Below are positions 55,734-64,000 of a DNA stretch of 64,000 nucleotides, in pieces. Each line of letters opens with the position of its first letter. Position 1 is the first letter of the stretch. The notes beneath the pieces were generated by a model, which was not told the origin of the DNA, searched no databases, and was given only the letters and a program-made list of their open reading frames with translations. A program made the translations under genes and the position numbers. This stretch comes from Pseudomonadota bacterium (GTDB lineage Bacteria > Pseudomonadota > Gammaproteobacteria > Burkholderiales > Methylophilaceae), in contig JAKQIT010000111.1 of NCBI GenBank assembly GCA_029556915.1, forward strand, positions 1-64,000, given 5' to 3'.

Positions 55734-56854
55734 AATTGCTCTCTGGCCCACACAATATTGCGTAAGGGAATGACTGATTCATACACCTTGTACCTATAAT
55801 GATCCCAGTCTGTAATATTAGTTAGGTTGATAGTTGGGCCTCCTGCCCAAGAAGTAGGTGCTGCGGAAGTAACTACTTCTTTTTCATACAATCCATTTCG
55901 TGCCACCACTGCTACACGAACAGCCTTTATGCAGTTAATATTAGCGTTTGTTGCATTGCATGTAGCACTACTGTTGCCTGGTGTAGCCCAATTACCCGTA
56001 GCATTTACCCATGATGCAATTTGATTTGCATTTGGACTTGCTGAAATGCCGTATTGTGCTTGTATATTGACAATGCCATCGACTATCGGCGTGCCATTTT
56101 TGTTTAAGCTATAAGTTGGTGATGATGCCATTTGATAAGCAACTTGATTCCATCTACCAACACAAGAAAGCTGTGACGACTCTCCGGGCGTATCACCAAC
56201 TGTTACATCAACTGCTGGTAATACTTTAACTTCCCCATCCCCATCCCAACCACGTAACCGTGTTGCTTTACAATCATTTCCTCTGACCACAAAAACGATA
56301 TCTCCATCTTGGCAGGTTTTACCCGTTACATCAGATGTATCAGGTACGGTGCATTTACAGCCAATATTTGTCATTGCAGAGATACTCGTTAGAGTACCAG
56401 CTGGCGCAATTACATTGGTTGGCACCCCTGCAGATGATGATGTTCCATATCTCACAGTGATTACATCGCTAGCACCTGCAGTAGTACCGCCATCAGTAAT
56501 CGTAATCGGCGTCAAATTTACTGATACTGCTGGCAAAGTAGGAGTTGTAGTTGCCGGCAGTGTAAATGAAGATGTTGTACAACTTAAGGGCTGATTCTGA
56601 GTATCGATTAAAGGCAAACCAAAACCAGCTAACTGAATGTCCCGCTGTAAACTAAACAGAGCGACGCTACCACTGGTTTGGGCATCCGCAGTACCGGTGG
56701 TGCTTCGCTTTTGCCCTTCAAACACCGAAAATACCTGCATAATTACCAAAGTGGTCAGCAAGCCAATCACCAACCCCACCATCAGTTCAATTAAGCTAAA
56801 CCCAGTTTGGGTCAAACTCTGTAATCTATTACTCTGTATCTTTTGTTTTTTCAT
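55730..56854 (-). CDS. pilW: PilW-like minor pilin
   Basis: The 374-residue prepilin has an 18-residue leader ending in TG, cleaved before FSLIELMVGLVIGLLTTLVIM with Glu at +5, then RDIQLAGFGLPL, typical of PilW. Several cysteines lie in the mature domain. The start at 56854 is chosen over the longer open frame reaching into pilV, because it gives a normal prepilin leader. Confidence 0.9.
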   Translation of the reverse strand: MKKQKIQSNRLQSLTQTGFSLIELMVGLVIGLLTTLVIMQVFSVFEGQKRSTTGTADAQTSGSVALFSLQRDIQLAGFGLPLIDTQNQPLSCTTSSFTLPATTTPTLPAVSVNLTPITITDGGTTAGASDVITVRYGTSSSAGVPTNVIAPAGTLTSISAMTNIGCKCTVPDTSDVTGKTCQDGDIVFVVRGNDCKATRLRGWDGDGEVKVLPAVDVTVGDTPGESSQLSCVGRWNQVAYQMASSPTYSLNKNGTPIVDGIVNIQAQYGISASPNANQIASWVNATGNWATPGNSSATCNATNANINCIKAVRVAVVARNGLYEKEVVTSAAPTSWAGGPTINLTNITDWDHYRYKVYESVIPLRNIVWAREQL

Positions 56855-56873
56855 GGTGTTAATAAAATCGATT

Positions 56874-57365
56874 TTATATGCAACTAGCTGATGGATTATT
56901 ACCGTTGTTACATGGCGATATGTTAGCCTGAGCACTATATTGGTGCTGTGGCTCTCCAGGTAATGTCCATGACACCGTAACAACTACATTAACGTCATTT
57001 GACCCAGCTACAGAAGTCACCGTTGTTGTTCTAAGCCCTGAAGGTAATTCAGATATTGAAGTAGGTGATGCAGCTGGTTCATCATAAGTAGCTGCATTTA
57101 AATTGACTGGGTCTGCCCACATTTCGGCAATTCTGCGTTGCGCAATGAAACTTGCATCAGTGCGAACCTTGGCCTGTGTTGTGCCTTTTATCATTGAACT
57201 TTGTAAGCCTACAATTCCCAAAACCCCAAATGAGAAAATTAGCAATGCAATTAATGCTTCAAGCAAAGCGATGCCGTTCTGAAATTTTGTGGCCACCGGA
57301 AATGCTAGTTTGCTAATACTTCTCGTGCGATGAGAGTTGTCTTTGCTAAGGTACTTTAAACTCAT
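56874..57365 (-). CDS. pilV: PilV-like minor pilin
   Basis: The 163-residue prepilin has G-IALLEALIALLIFSFGVLGIVGLQS (Glu at +5), the PilV signature, and ends in a Cys-containing segment (CNNGNNPSASC). The leader before the cleavage site is long (about 30 residues), so the real start may be downstream, though no internal ATG is present. It is 18 bp after the GspH/FimT gene. Confidence 0.88.
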   Translation of the reverse strand: MSLKYLSKDNSHRTRSISKLAFPVATKFQNGIALLEALIALLIFSFGVLGIVGLQSSMIKGTTQAKVRTDASFIAQRRIAEMWADPVNLNAATYDEPAASPTSISELPSGLRTTTVTSVAGSNDVNVVVTVSWTLPGEPQHQYSAQANISPCNNGNNPSASCI

Positions 57366-57383
57366 AACTCTGCTTTCTTTAAA

Positions 57384-57983
57384 TTAACATTTGCGTGGGT
57401 CAGTGCTTACTGCATTAGGGTCACACAGCCTTACGCTACCCCCTACAGATAAAGTAACACGCAAGTCTCTACTATCTGCTGCAGGCAACACGGTGGTAGA
57501 AGTGTCAACATTTAGGTGTGTAAACGGTGTAGTAATAACTGGTGGGCCTGAAGTTGCTGGGACAATAGAACCTAGCCCATCAAAAACAACTGTTCTTAAG
57601 GCGTTGTTAGAAGTTGCGCCATTAAATGGACTGACAAATACAGCATCTGAGGAACCTTCACTATATTTGCGCTCCGCAATCACTGAAGGGCATGTGGCAG
57701 AAACTACCAAACAACCAACTGTCCAAGAGGTTCCTGTAGCAGCAGGAATTGTAAATTTGACACGCGCATTGCGCTTAATTGCTTCATTACGTGCTTGCTG
57801 AAGACCATTTTGTATTGATTCTGCTGCAGTGCGAATTTTTGAGTTTTCTACCCATATCTTATAATTTGGTAATGATAATGTTGCCAAAATGCCGATAATT
57901 GCCACTGCAATCATAAGTTCAATTAAACTAAAGCCCATATGCTTAAAGTTTAAATTGGCCTTATTTTTTTTCAAAATTAACAT
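57384..57983 (-). CDS. fimT: GspH/FimT family pseudopilin
   Basis: The 199-residue protein has G-FSLIELMIAVAIIGILATLSLPNY (Glu at +5), the GspH/FimT N-terminus, then GLQQARNEAIKRNARV, the FimT hallmark. It is the FimU/FimT position in the minor pilin order. The 5' end overlaps pilE by 7 bp. Confidence 0.9.
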   Translation of the reverse strand: MLILKKNKANLNFKHMGFSLIELMIAVAIIGILATLSLPNYKIWVENSKIRTAAESIQNGLQQARNEAIKRNARVKFTIPAATGTSWTVGCLVVSATCPSVIAERKYSEGSSDAVFVSPFNGATSNNALRTVVFDGLGSIVPATSGPPVITTPFTHLNVDTSTTVLPAADSRDLRVTLSVGGSVRLCDPNAVSTDPRKC

Positions 57984-58465
57984 TGGCCACCTTTACTTGT
58001 AATCCAGCAAGTATTTGATGTGGGCGTTGTTCCATCAAACGTTGATGTTTTTGCATTATTTTGATTAATAGTAAATGAGAAGTTACTCATCCCTTGCGCG
58101 GTGACGCCCGTTGCAGTAATCGTATATTCATCGTCATCTCTAGTTCCTGTACATGAATAGCTAAAATATTTAGCTCCATTCGTTGGTGCACAAGGGGCCG
58201 CTAAAGTAGAAGGTGAAACACCATCGGCATAAGTACGGTTGTCTTGATAATATTGCTCCATTTTAACTCTAAGATCAGCCAAGGTTGAAGTAGCCTCCGC
58301 TGCCTTTCCACGTTTTACGTAAGCCGTGTAACTTGGCATCGCAATGGCCGCCAAAATACCAATAATAGCCACCACTATCATTACCTCAATCAAGGTAAAT
58401 CCTAATTGAATGCTGTTCGGCTTTGAAAACTGCTTACTGAATTCATTTTTAACAATACTTTTCAT
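57977..58465 (-). CDS. pilE: Type IV pilin PilE-like (minor pilin)
   Basis: The 162-residue prepilin has a long 22-residue leader, then G-FTLIEVMIVVAIIGILAAIAMPSYTAYVKRGKAAEATS (Glu at +5), a PilE/PilA-like N-terminus, YYQDNRTYADG, and a C-terminal disulfide loop CWITSKGGQC. As the first gene of the minor-pilin operon it is most likely a PilE-type minor pilin rather than the major pilin. GAGGTGG precedes the ATG. The 221-bp gap to lptM holds only upstream promoter sequence that I cannot resolve. Confidence 0.88.
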   Translation of the reverse strand: MKSIVKNEFSKQFSKPNSIQLGFTLIEVMIVVAIIGILAAIAMPSYTAYVKRGKAAEATSTLADLRVKMEQYYQDNRTYADGVSPSTLAAPCAPTNGAKYFSYSCTGTRDDDEYTITATGVTAQGMSNFSFTINQNNAKTSTFDGTTPTSNTCWITSKGGQC

Positions 58466-58686
58466 TCTTCCACCTCTTTTTTGGTTGATTGAATCATGCG
58501 CTTAGTTTAACGTCTATGTATAGTGCTAGCTGACATTCGGTTTATTTGGACAGATAAGCGGTTAGTTTGCTTAATTTACTAAATTAAAAATACACTTTTA
58601 TTGTTAGCTAAATCACTTGGAATATTTCGACGATTGCGTAATTTCAGTTAAAATGCACTTCTTGATATTGAATTTGGTGGCAGGTA

Positions 58687-58815
58687 ATGCACTCATTTAT
58701 GCGCTTTTTTTTGTTGGCTGTAGCCTTTTGCTTATGTTTAAGTGCGTGCGGCACTAAAGGGCCTCTGTACATTCCTGAGCAACAATATCCTCAGCCAGCC
58801 GACACAAGCAAGTAA
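58687..58815 (+). CDS. lptM: LptM (YifL-type) small lipoprotein
   Basis: A 42-residue lipoprotein with signal peptide and lipobox LSAC (Cys21), followed by GTKGPLYIPEQQ, the invariant start of LptM/YifL proteins. LptM binds LptD to help its oxidative maturation in the outer membrane. GGTGG precedes the ATG. It is directly upstream of lysA, the conserved yifL-lysA-dapF neighbourhood (dapF is not found here). Confidence 0.9.
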   Translation: MHSFMRFFLLAVAFCLCLSACGTKGPLYIPEQQYPQPADTSK

Positions 58816-58845
58816 CCCTCAAAAACCTCTTTTTAAGCCACAACA

Positions 58846-60090
58846 GTGAACGCATTTACTTTTAAAAATAACAGCTTACATGCTGAAAACACAGCCTTAA
58901 CATCTATTGCCAACACTTTTGACACGCCTTGTTATGTGTACTCAAAATCTGCCCTAACACATGCTTTTCAAAATTTTAGTGCTGGGCTACAAGGTTGTGA
59001 TGCGCTGGTATGTTTTGCGGTGAAATCTAACCCCAATCTGGCGATTCTAAATTTGTTTGCCAAACTAGGCGCTGGGTTTGATATTGTTTCTGGTGGTGAA
59101 TTAGCGCGCGTACTCGCTGCAGGTGGTGATGCCAAAAAAGTGGTGTTTTCAGGCGTTGGCAAAACAGAGGCTGAGATGCAATCTGCAGTCGAAGCTGGTA
59201 TTTTTTGCTTTAATGTCGAGTCGCGTAGTGAGCTTATTCGTCTAAACGATGTGGCCAGCTTTATGGGTAAAGTTGCGCCTATCTCTTTACGTATTAACCC
59301 AAATGTTGACGCTAAAACCCACCCTTATATTTCAACTGGCTTAAAAAACAATAAGTTTGGTGTAGCGTATGAAGACGCTTTGGATGTTTATCTACAGGCC
59401 GCAGCGATGCCCAACATCGCGGTGCATGGGGTAGATTGCCATATTGGCTCGCAAATTACCGAGTTATCGCCATTTTTAGATGCTTTTGACCGCGTGCTGG
59501 CACTTGTTGATGCCCTAGAAAAAAATAATATTCACATTCAGCATATTGATTTGGGCGGCGGCATTGGCATTTGCTATAGCGATGAAACGCCCCCAGAATT
59601 TAGCACTTATGCCACTGCCATGCGCGAAAAATTAGGCAACCGCAATATTAAACTCGTATTTGAACCTGGCCGTGCCTTGGTGGGCAATGCCGGCGTTTTG
59701 CTCACAAAAGTCGAATATCTTAAACCCACTGAAAGTAAAAACTTCGCGATTGTGGACGCCGCGATGAACGACCTGATGCGCCCAGCTTTATATGATGCGT
59801 TTCACGATATTAAACCTGTGCAGCCGCGCGAAGGCACACCCAACACTTATGAAATTGTCGGCCCCGTGTGTGAAAGTGGCGATTTTTTAGGCCACGACAG
59901 AAACTTGGTGTTAAGTGAGGGTGATTTACTTGCCATCATGTCTGCTGGCGCATACGGCATGAGCATGAGCTCCAACTACAACACGCGCCCACGTGCGGCA
60001 GAAATTATGGTCGATGGTGACCAATGTCACGTGATTCGTGCGCGCGAGCAGATTAAAGATTTGTATCTCTTAGAGAAAATTCTGCCCTAG
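58846..60090 (+). CDS. lysA: Diaminopimelate decarboxylase
   Basis: LysA makes lysine from meso-DAP. The 414-residue PLP enzyme has the PLP-Lys in CFAVKSNPN, HIGSQI, GGGIGICY, EPGRALVGNAG and the substrate Cys in GPVCESGDFL. GTG start at 58846, with no strong ribosome binding site. The stop codon lies within the left arm of a terminator-like hairpin. Confidence 0.95.
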   Translation: MNAFTFKNNSLHAENTALTSIANTFDTPCYVYSKSALTHAFQNFSAGLQGCDALVCFAVKSNPNLAILNLFAKLGAGFDIVSGGELARVLAAGGDAKKVVFSGVGKTEAEMQSAVEAGIFCFNVESRSELIRLNDVASFMGKVAPISLRINPNVDAKTHPYISTGLKNNKFGVAYEDALDVYLQAAAMPNIAVHGVDCHIGSQITELSPFLDAFDRVLALVDALEKNNIHIQHIDLGGGIGICYSDETPPEFSTYATAMREKLGNRNIKLVFEPGRALVGNAGVLLTKVEYLKPTESKNFAIVDAAMNDLMRPALYDAFHDIKPVQPREGTPNTYEIVGPVCESGDFLGHDRNLVLSEGDLLAIMSAGAYGMSMSSNYNTRPRAAEIMVDGDQCHVIRAREQIKDLYLLEKILP

Positions 60091-60117
60091 TTTTCAGTTA
60101 AATGCAGGGCGTTTTTT
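60084..60117 (+). terminator. Terminator after lysA (stop codon within the stem)
   Basis: GCCCT (60084-60088), which overlaps the end of lysA, pairs with AGGGC (60106-60110) around a 17-nt loop, followed by G and six T. The stem is short, so strength is uncertain. Confidence 0.55.
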
Positions 60118-60165
60118 ATTTCGCATTTCATCCGTACAAAAGACGTATTTTTAGTAAAAAATCCT

Positions 60166-60222
60166 CCCGAGAAAAAATCACTCCTCTGCAAGCCGCATAG
60201 AATAAGGCTTACAGAGGAGGTG
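60166..60222 (+). repeat. REP-like palindrome, copy 10 of 10
   Basis: CCCGAGAAAAAATCA is followed by CTCCTCTGCAAGCC - loop GCATAGAATAA - GGCTTACAGAGGAG and GTGAAATGATGTT, as at copy 6. It occupies the 320-bp gap between lysA and the small lipoprotein gene, which otherwise holds the palindrome and promoter at 60346-60386. Confidence 0.9.
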
Positions 60223-60345
60223 AAATGATGTTGATATAAATGAGCGCATTTAAGCCAAATTTTAGAGGCGCTATATTTACAAATTTTGTGCGCAATTTAG
60301 CCAAAAAAAGTTGCCAAAGAAATGACTTAAGCGTAAATTGTGACT

Positions 60346-60386
60346 AAGAGTTTAACTCTTGAAAAATACTATAACAACGATATAAA
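60346..60386 (+). promoter_or_regulatory. Promoter of the small lipoprotein with palindromic operator
   Basis: TTGAAA (60359-60364) and TATAAA (60381-60386) are spaced by 16 bp, 24 bp upstream of the gene. The -35 overlaps a perfect 7-bp inverted repeat with a 1-nt centre, AAGAGTTTAACTCTT (60346-60360), a possible operator. Confidence 0.5.
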
Positions 60387-60410
60387 TCAATCATCAACTT
60401 TGGAGGTAAT

Positions 60411-60596
60411 ATGATGCGTAATTGGATCTTTGCTTTATTGGCTGCATTCGCTTTAATCACTTCAGGCTGTGCCTCATCGGGCGGCGCTTCAAGCACCACT
60501 GCCGCAGTCGCTGATAGCGGTGACTTACCAGAAATTGCTGCTTATGATGATGAAGCTTTTGAGGCGTTACCAGATATGGTTCCAGCAGGGGAATAA
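60411..60596 (+). CDS. Small outer-membrane-type lipoprotein, acidic
   Basis: The 61-residue lipoprotein has a signal peptide and lipobox ITSGC (Cys20), then Ser/Ala-rich and acidic mature residues ending DDEAFEALPDMVPAGE. I do not recognise the family. GGAGG lies 4 nt before the first ATG and 7 nt before the second (60414), which may be the true start. It has its own promoter and terminator, so it is monocistronic. Confidence 0.78.
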   Translation: MMRNWIFALLAAFALITSGCASSGGASSTTAAVADSGDLPEIAAYDDEAFEALPDMVPAGE

Positions 60597-60609
60597 ACTA
60601 AACTAAAGC

Positions 60610-60639
60610 AAAAAAGCGAAGCTAAGCTTCGCTTTTTTT
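60610..60639. terminator. Bidirectional terminator between the lipoprotein gene and purU
   Basis: GCGAAGC - TAA - GCTTCGC with A-run before and seven T after. It serves the convergent pair. Confidence 0.85.
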
Positions 60640-60656
60640 ATTGTTAAAACAAACAG

Positions 60657-61511
60657 TTAATCAAATATCACCGTTTTGTTTGCGTATAGCAAAATACGGT
60701 TTTCAATATGCCAGCTCACCGCTTTAGATAGCACCACCCGCTCTAAATCGCGGCCTTTTTGAATGAGGTCTTCAACTTGGTCGCGGTGCGAAATGCGGTC
60801 GATACCCTGCTCAATAATGGGACCTTCATCCAAAACTTCCGTCACATAATGCGCAGTAGCGCCAATCAGTTTAACACCACGCTCAAAGGCGCGATGATAG
60901 GGTTTTGCGCCGATAAAGGCTGGTAAGAAAGAGTGATGAATATTGATGATTTTTTGTGGATAACGTGCCACAAAATCAGGTGATAAAATCTGCATATAAC
61001 GCGCCAGCACGATTAAATCAATATTGTATTGCGTAAATAACTTAAACTCCGCCGCTTCCACAGTTGACTTCGTTTCTTTGGTCATCGGCAAATAGTGAAA
61101 ATCTATGCCATAAAACTTTACCAACGCTTCGGTATCGCGATGATTACTAATCACTAGTGGAATTTCACAGGCTAATTCACCGCTTTTGTGGCGATGCAGT
61201 AAATCTGCCAAGCAGTGGTCATATTGAGACACCATAATTGCCACACGCGCTTTTTGCTGTGATTTTTTAAGCTGCCATTGCATATTAAACTTAACGGCTA
61301 TTGGCGCAAATGCGTTAGAAAATGCCGCATCATCTAAATTAAAATTGGCAATGTCCCACTCCACACGCATTAAAAACAGATTATTTTCTGCATCTTGATG
61401 CTGGTCTGCGTGTAAAATATTGGCATCGTGCTGATATAAAAAATCAGCAATAGCCGCCACAATGCCTTTTGTATCGGGGCAAGTAATCAATAAGGTTGCG
61501 GTATTTTTCAT
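60657..61511 (-). CDS. purU: Formyltetrahydrofolate deformylase
   Basis: PurU hydrolyses 10-formyl-THF to THF and formate. The 284-residue protein has an N-terminal ACT domain (about 5-80, TLLITCPDTKGIVAAIADFLY) and a formyltransferase-like C-domain with LARYMQILSPDFVARYPQKIINIHHSFLPAFIGAKPYH. In methylotrophs this can affect one-carbon balance. It is divergent from ispH. Confidence 0.95.
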   Translation of the reverse strand: MKNTATLLITCPDTKGIVAAIADFLYQHDANILHADQHQDAENNLFLMRVEWDIANFNLDDAAFSNAFAPIAVKFNMQWQLKKSQQKARVAIMVSQYDHCLADLLHRHKSGELACEIPLVISNHRDTEALVKFYGIDFHYLPMTKETKSTVEAAEFKLFTQYNIDLIVLARYMQILSPDFVARYPQKIINIHHSFLPAFIGAKPYHRAFERGVKLIGATAHYVTEVLDEGPIIEQGIDRISHRDQVEDLIQKGRDLERVVLSKAVSWHIENRILLYANKTVIFD

Positions 61512-61565
61512 TTTTGTAATAACGTTTAAAATTTACGCAATTATACCTAAATTTAGCATCTAAAT

Positions 61566-62558
61566 ATGACGCAAACTGAGCAAACCACTACAAATGCTGA
61601 CATCGTACTCGCCAACCCACGCGGCTTTTGTGCAGGCGTGGACCGCGCGATTATTATTGTTGAGCAAGCCTTAGAAAAATTTGGCGCGCCTATTTATGTG
61701 CGCAATGAAGTGGTGCACAACAAATTTGTGGTGGATCAATTGCGCAATAAAGGCGCGATTTTTGTCAATGAGCTGGATAAAATCCCCACTGGTAGTACAG
61801 TGATTTTTAGCGCACATGGCGTATCAAAAGCGGTGCGTGCTGAAGCCCAAGCGCGCGGTCTAACGGCGTATGACGCCACTTGCCCACTAGTCACCAAAGT
61901 GCATATTGAAGTTGCTAAAATGCGCAATGCAGGATTGGAAATCATCATGATAGGCCATAAAGGCCACCCAGAAGTTGAAGGCACGATGGGGCAAGTTGAT
62001 GCAGACGAGCCTGAAGATACTAGTTTGGCCATGTATTTGGTTGAAACGCCTGAGGATGTTGCCGCCCTTACCGTGAGCAACCCTGATAAGCTGGCTTATG
62101 TGACGCAAACAACACTCTCGATGGATGATGCCACAGCCGTCATTAATGCGCTTAAAGCAAAATTCCCCAATATTCATGCGCCCAAAAGTGATGATATTTG
62201 CTATGCCACACAAAATCGGCAAGATGCCGTCAAAATCATGGCAAAAGATTGTGATTTGGTCATTATTGTTGGCTCGCCAAATAGCTCTAACTCTAACCGC
62301 TTGCGTGAAGTAGCTAAAAATCAGGGCATAGAAGCTTATATGGTGGACAACGCCAGCTACTTAAAGCCAGAGTGGTTAATCGGCAAGAAAAAAATTGGCG
62401 TATCAGCGGGCGCTTCTGCCCCAGAAGTTTTAGTGAAAGAAGTCATTTCAGCATTGCAATCTATGGGCGCTAACCAAGTGCAAGAAATACAAGGCGTGGT
62501 TGAAAACGTGGTATTTCAACTGCCTAAAAATTTAACCCAAGCCGCTAAGAAAAATTGA
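61566..62558 (+). CDS. ispH: 4-hydroxy-3-methylbut-2-enyl diphosphate reductase
   Basis: IspH makes IPP and DMAPP in the last MEP-pathway step. The 330-residue Fe-S protein has the three cluster cysteines in [23 protein letters not shown] and [11 protein letters not shown], plus EVVHNKFVV and TTLSMDDA. Its stop overlaps the TTG start of nudB by four bases. Confidence 0.97.
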   Translation: MTQTEQTTTNADIVLANPRGFCAGVDRAIIIVEQALEKFGAPIYVRNEVVHNKFVVDQLRNKGAIFVNELDKIPTGSTVIFSAHGVSKAVRAEAQARGLTAYDATCPLVTKVHIEVAKMRNAGLEIIMIGHKGHPEVEGTMGQVDADEPEDTSLAMYLVETPEDVAALTVSNPDKLAYVTQTTLSMDDATAVINALKAKFPNIHAPKSDDICYATQNRQDAVKIMAKDCDLVIIVGSPNSSNSNRLREVAKNQGIEAYMVDNASYLKPEWLIGKKKIGVSAGASAPEVLVKEVISALQSMGANQVQEIQGVVENVVFQLPKNLTQAAKKN

Positions 62559-63007
62559 AGAACTACAAAACGCCAATCTCTGCACTGGTGCTGATTTATA
62601 CAGCCGATTTACAGGTGTTGATTATGGAGCGTGCTGATAAAATTGGATTTTGGCAATCCGTCACAGGTAGCATAGAAGGCAGTGAAACACCGCGTGAGGC
62701 GGCGATTCGCGAGGTGCTTGAAGAAACCAGTTTAGATGCCAATTTGTATGACTTTCAAGATTGGCATGCCTCAAATGTTTATGAAATTTACCCGCATTGG
62801 CGGCATCGTTATGCGCCCAACGTCACTGAAAACCGCGAGCATTTATTTGGCTTGCAACTTCCCGTGCCAGTGCCTATCCAATTAGCACCTAATGAGCATG
62901 TGCAATATGAATGGGTAGATTGGCGCGAGGCAGCCAAGCGTGTTTTTTCATGGACCAATGTGGATGCACTGAAAAGATTAGGTGAAAAGCATCAATTATC
63001 GTTATAA
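62555..63007 (+). CDS. nudB: Dihydroneopterin triphosphate diphosphatase (NUDIX)
   Basis: NudB removes pyrophosphate from dihydroneopterin triphosphate in folate synthesis. The 150-residue protein has the Nudix box [23 protein letters not shown] and the family context WQSVTGS and [26 protein letters not shown] start is used, overlapping the ispH stop (TTGA), which implies translational coupling. Confidence 0.9.
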   Translation: MKNYKTPISALVLIYTADLQVLIMERADKIGFWQSVTGSIEGSETPREAAIREVLEETSLDANLYDFQDWHASNVYEIYPHWRHRYAPNVTENREHLFGLQLPVPVPIQLAPNEHVQYEWVDWREAAKRVFSWTNVDALKRLGEKHQLSL

Positions 63008-63048
63008 AATAAGCAGTCATTTTTAAGGCAGTACTGAGGTCAAAAAAC

Positions 63049-64000
63049 ATGCAAGTTTCACCCATTAAATTTGAAAAATTTCAAGCAGCAGACGATGCCG
63101 ATTGCCAGCGCCGCATTATTGCTGCACGCGCTAAGCTGGGTAAACGCTTGGTGATTTTAGGCCACCATTATCAAAATGAAAGCGTATATCGCCATGCGGA
63201 TTACACTGGTGACTCGCTCAAGCTTTCGCGCTATTGCGAGGGTTTGGATGCTGAATTTATCGTTTTTTTGGGTGTGCATTTTATGGCTGAAGTGGCGGAT
63301 ATTCTAAGCCGCCCTGAGCAAGTTGTGGTGTTGCCAGATTTAGCCGCAGGTTGCTCGATGGCTGACATGGCTAACCTAGCCAAAGTTGAGCGTAGTTACC
63401 GCGAACTAAACAAAGTATTAAATTTTGACGAAACCATTACGCCTGTTACCTACATTAACTCGGCTGCTGACTTAAAAGCCTTTTGTGGCGAGCATGGCGG
63501 CATTGTGTGTACCAGCACTAATGCCCCAAAAATATTGGAGTGGAGCTTTAAACAACGCGAAAAAGTGCTGTTTTTCCCCGACCAAAACTTAGGGCGCTGG
63601 AGCGGTTATAAAATGGGCATTCCGCTTGAGCAAATGCCAGTGTGGGACCCTGACCAACCCATGGGCGGCCTGACTGAAGAGCAAATCAAAAATGCTAAAA
63701 TTTTGCTGTGGAAAGGCCACTGCGCGGTGCATCAAATGTTCCGCCTACAAAATATTGAGCACTTTAGAAAACTGCACCCAGATGGCTTAGTCATTTCACA
63801 TCCTGAAGCGCCGTTTGAAGTGTGCCTAAACTCAGACTATGTCGGTTCAACTGAATTTATTCTAAAAACAGTCAGCGAAGCACCAACTGGTACCAAATGG
63901 CTGGTGGGTACCGAACTTAACCTAGTCAACCGCCTTGCTGAACAAATGAAGCCGCAAGGCAAGCTGGTGCAATTTATGAGCCACGTGGTATGCGAATGCT
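63049..64000 (+). CDS. nadA: Quinolinate synthase, 3' end beyond the window
   Basis: The first 317 codons are present, starting ATG 63049 with GAGG 9 nt upstream. NadA condenses iminoaspartate with DHAP to quinolinate using a [4Fe-4S] cluster. It shows LGHHYQNESVYRHADYTGDSLKLSR, LGVHFMAEVADIL, LPDLAAGCSMADM (first cluster Cys), CTSTNAPKILEW, FFPDQNLGRW and HPEAPFEV. With nadC elsewhere in the window it completes two steps of NAD synthesis. Confidence 0.97.
   Translation, partial: MQVSPIKFEKFQAADDADCQRRIIAARAKLGKRLVILGHHYQNESVYRHADYTGDSLKLSRYCEGLDAEFIVFLGVHFMAEVADILSRPEQVVVLPDLAAGCSMADMANLAKVERSYRELNKVLNFDETITPVTYINSAADLKAFCGEHGGIVCTSTNAPKILEWSFKQREKVLFFPDQNLGRWSGYKMGIPLEQMPVWDPDQPMGGLTEEQIKNAKILLWKGHCAVHQMFRLQNIEHFRKLHPDGLVISHPEAPFEVCLNSDYVGSTEFILKTVSEAPTGTKWLVGTELNLVNRLAEQMKPQGKLVQFMSHVVCEC

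Overview
The window looks like a chromosomal segment of a betaproteobacterium, most likely a methylotroph of the Methylophilaceae (Methylotenera/Methylophilus type). The grounds are gene order (pilT-pilU divergent from yggS-proC-yggT; lolC-lolD-comEC; yqgE-ruvX-pyrR-pyrB-pyrC'; minor-pilin operon with pilY1), fairly AT-rich coding sequence, and a MxaD-like periplasmic protein beside a YncE beta-propeller. The taxonomic call is inference; no 16S sequence is present. Nothing looks like a prophage, transposase, CRISPR array or recognised defence system. Almost all of the window is housekeeping, and the unusual material lies in intergenic repeats, small ORFs and a few degenerate enzymes.

Layout: 1-312 holds, on the minus strand, tRNA-fMet and the promoter and leader of an rRNA operon running off the left edge. 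368-5233 is a minus-strand envelope cluster (exbB-exbD-msbA-lpxK-Trm112-like-kdsB). 5500-10753 carries a DUF2147 protein, comEC and lolC-lolD. 10980-16576 carries riboflavin genes (ribE, ribBX) and the yqgE-ruvX-pyrR-pyrB-pyrC' pyrimidine operon. 16723-18042 is a pair of membrane-anchored proteins (helix-hairpin-helix and OmpA-like). 18112-23181 is a polyphosphate region (Pho box, ppk, sixA, a basic H1-like protein, ppx). 23390-25619 is pilU/pilT. 25761-30009 is yggS-proC-yggT plus a dynamin-like GTPase. 30187-38463 holds rng, maf, marC, nudJ, mnmA, yceH, a TPR protein, a GST and nadC. 38575-44069 holds an orphan GspE/PilB ATPase and ilvB-ilvH-ilvC. 44154-49471 holds psd, a TfpX/TfpZ-like protein, rppH, the YncE/MxaD-like group and a DUF3108 protein. 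49531-58465 is the minor pilin operon ending in a very large pilY1. 58687-64000 holds lptM-lysA, a small lipoprotein, purU, ispH-nudB and a truncated nadA.

The most striking non-genic feature is a family of ten imperfect palindromes (REP-like) scattered through intergenic gaps, two of them enlarged by a shared insert of about 55 bp. A separate 193-bp element with 16-bp perfect terminal inverted repeats fills the gap between sixA and its convergent neighbour. Functional themes: type IV pili (pilT, pilU, orphan PilB-like ATPase, minor pilins, PilY1, TfpX/TfpZ-like) occur together with ComEC, consistent with natural transformation; polyphosphate metabolism appears to be under PhoB control; and several envelope systems (LPS, Lol, ExbBD, phosphatidylserine decarboxylase, small lipoproteins) are present. 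Two enzymes, PyrC' and the C-terminal half of RibBX, have lost their catalytic metal ligands.
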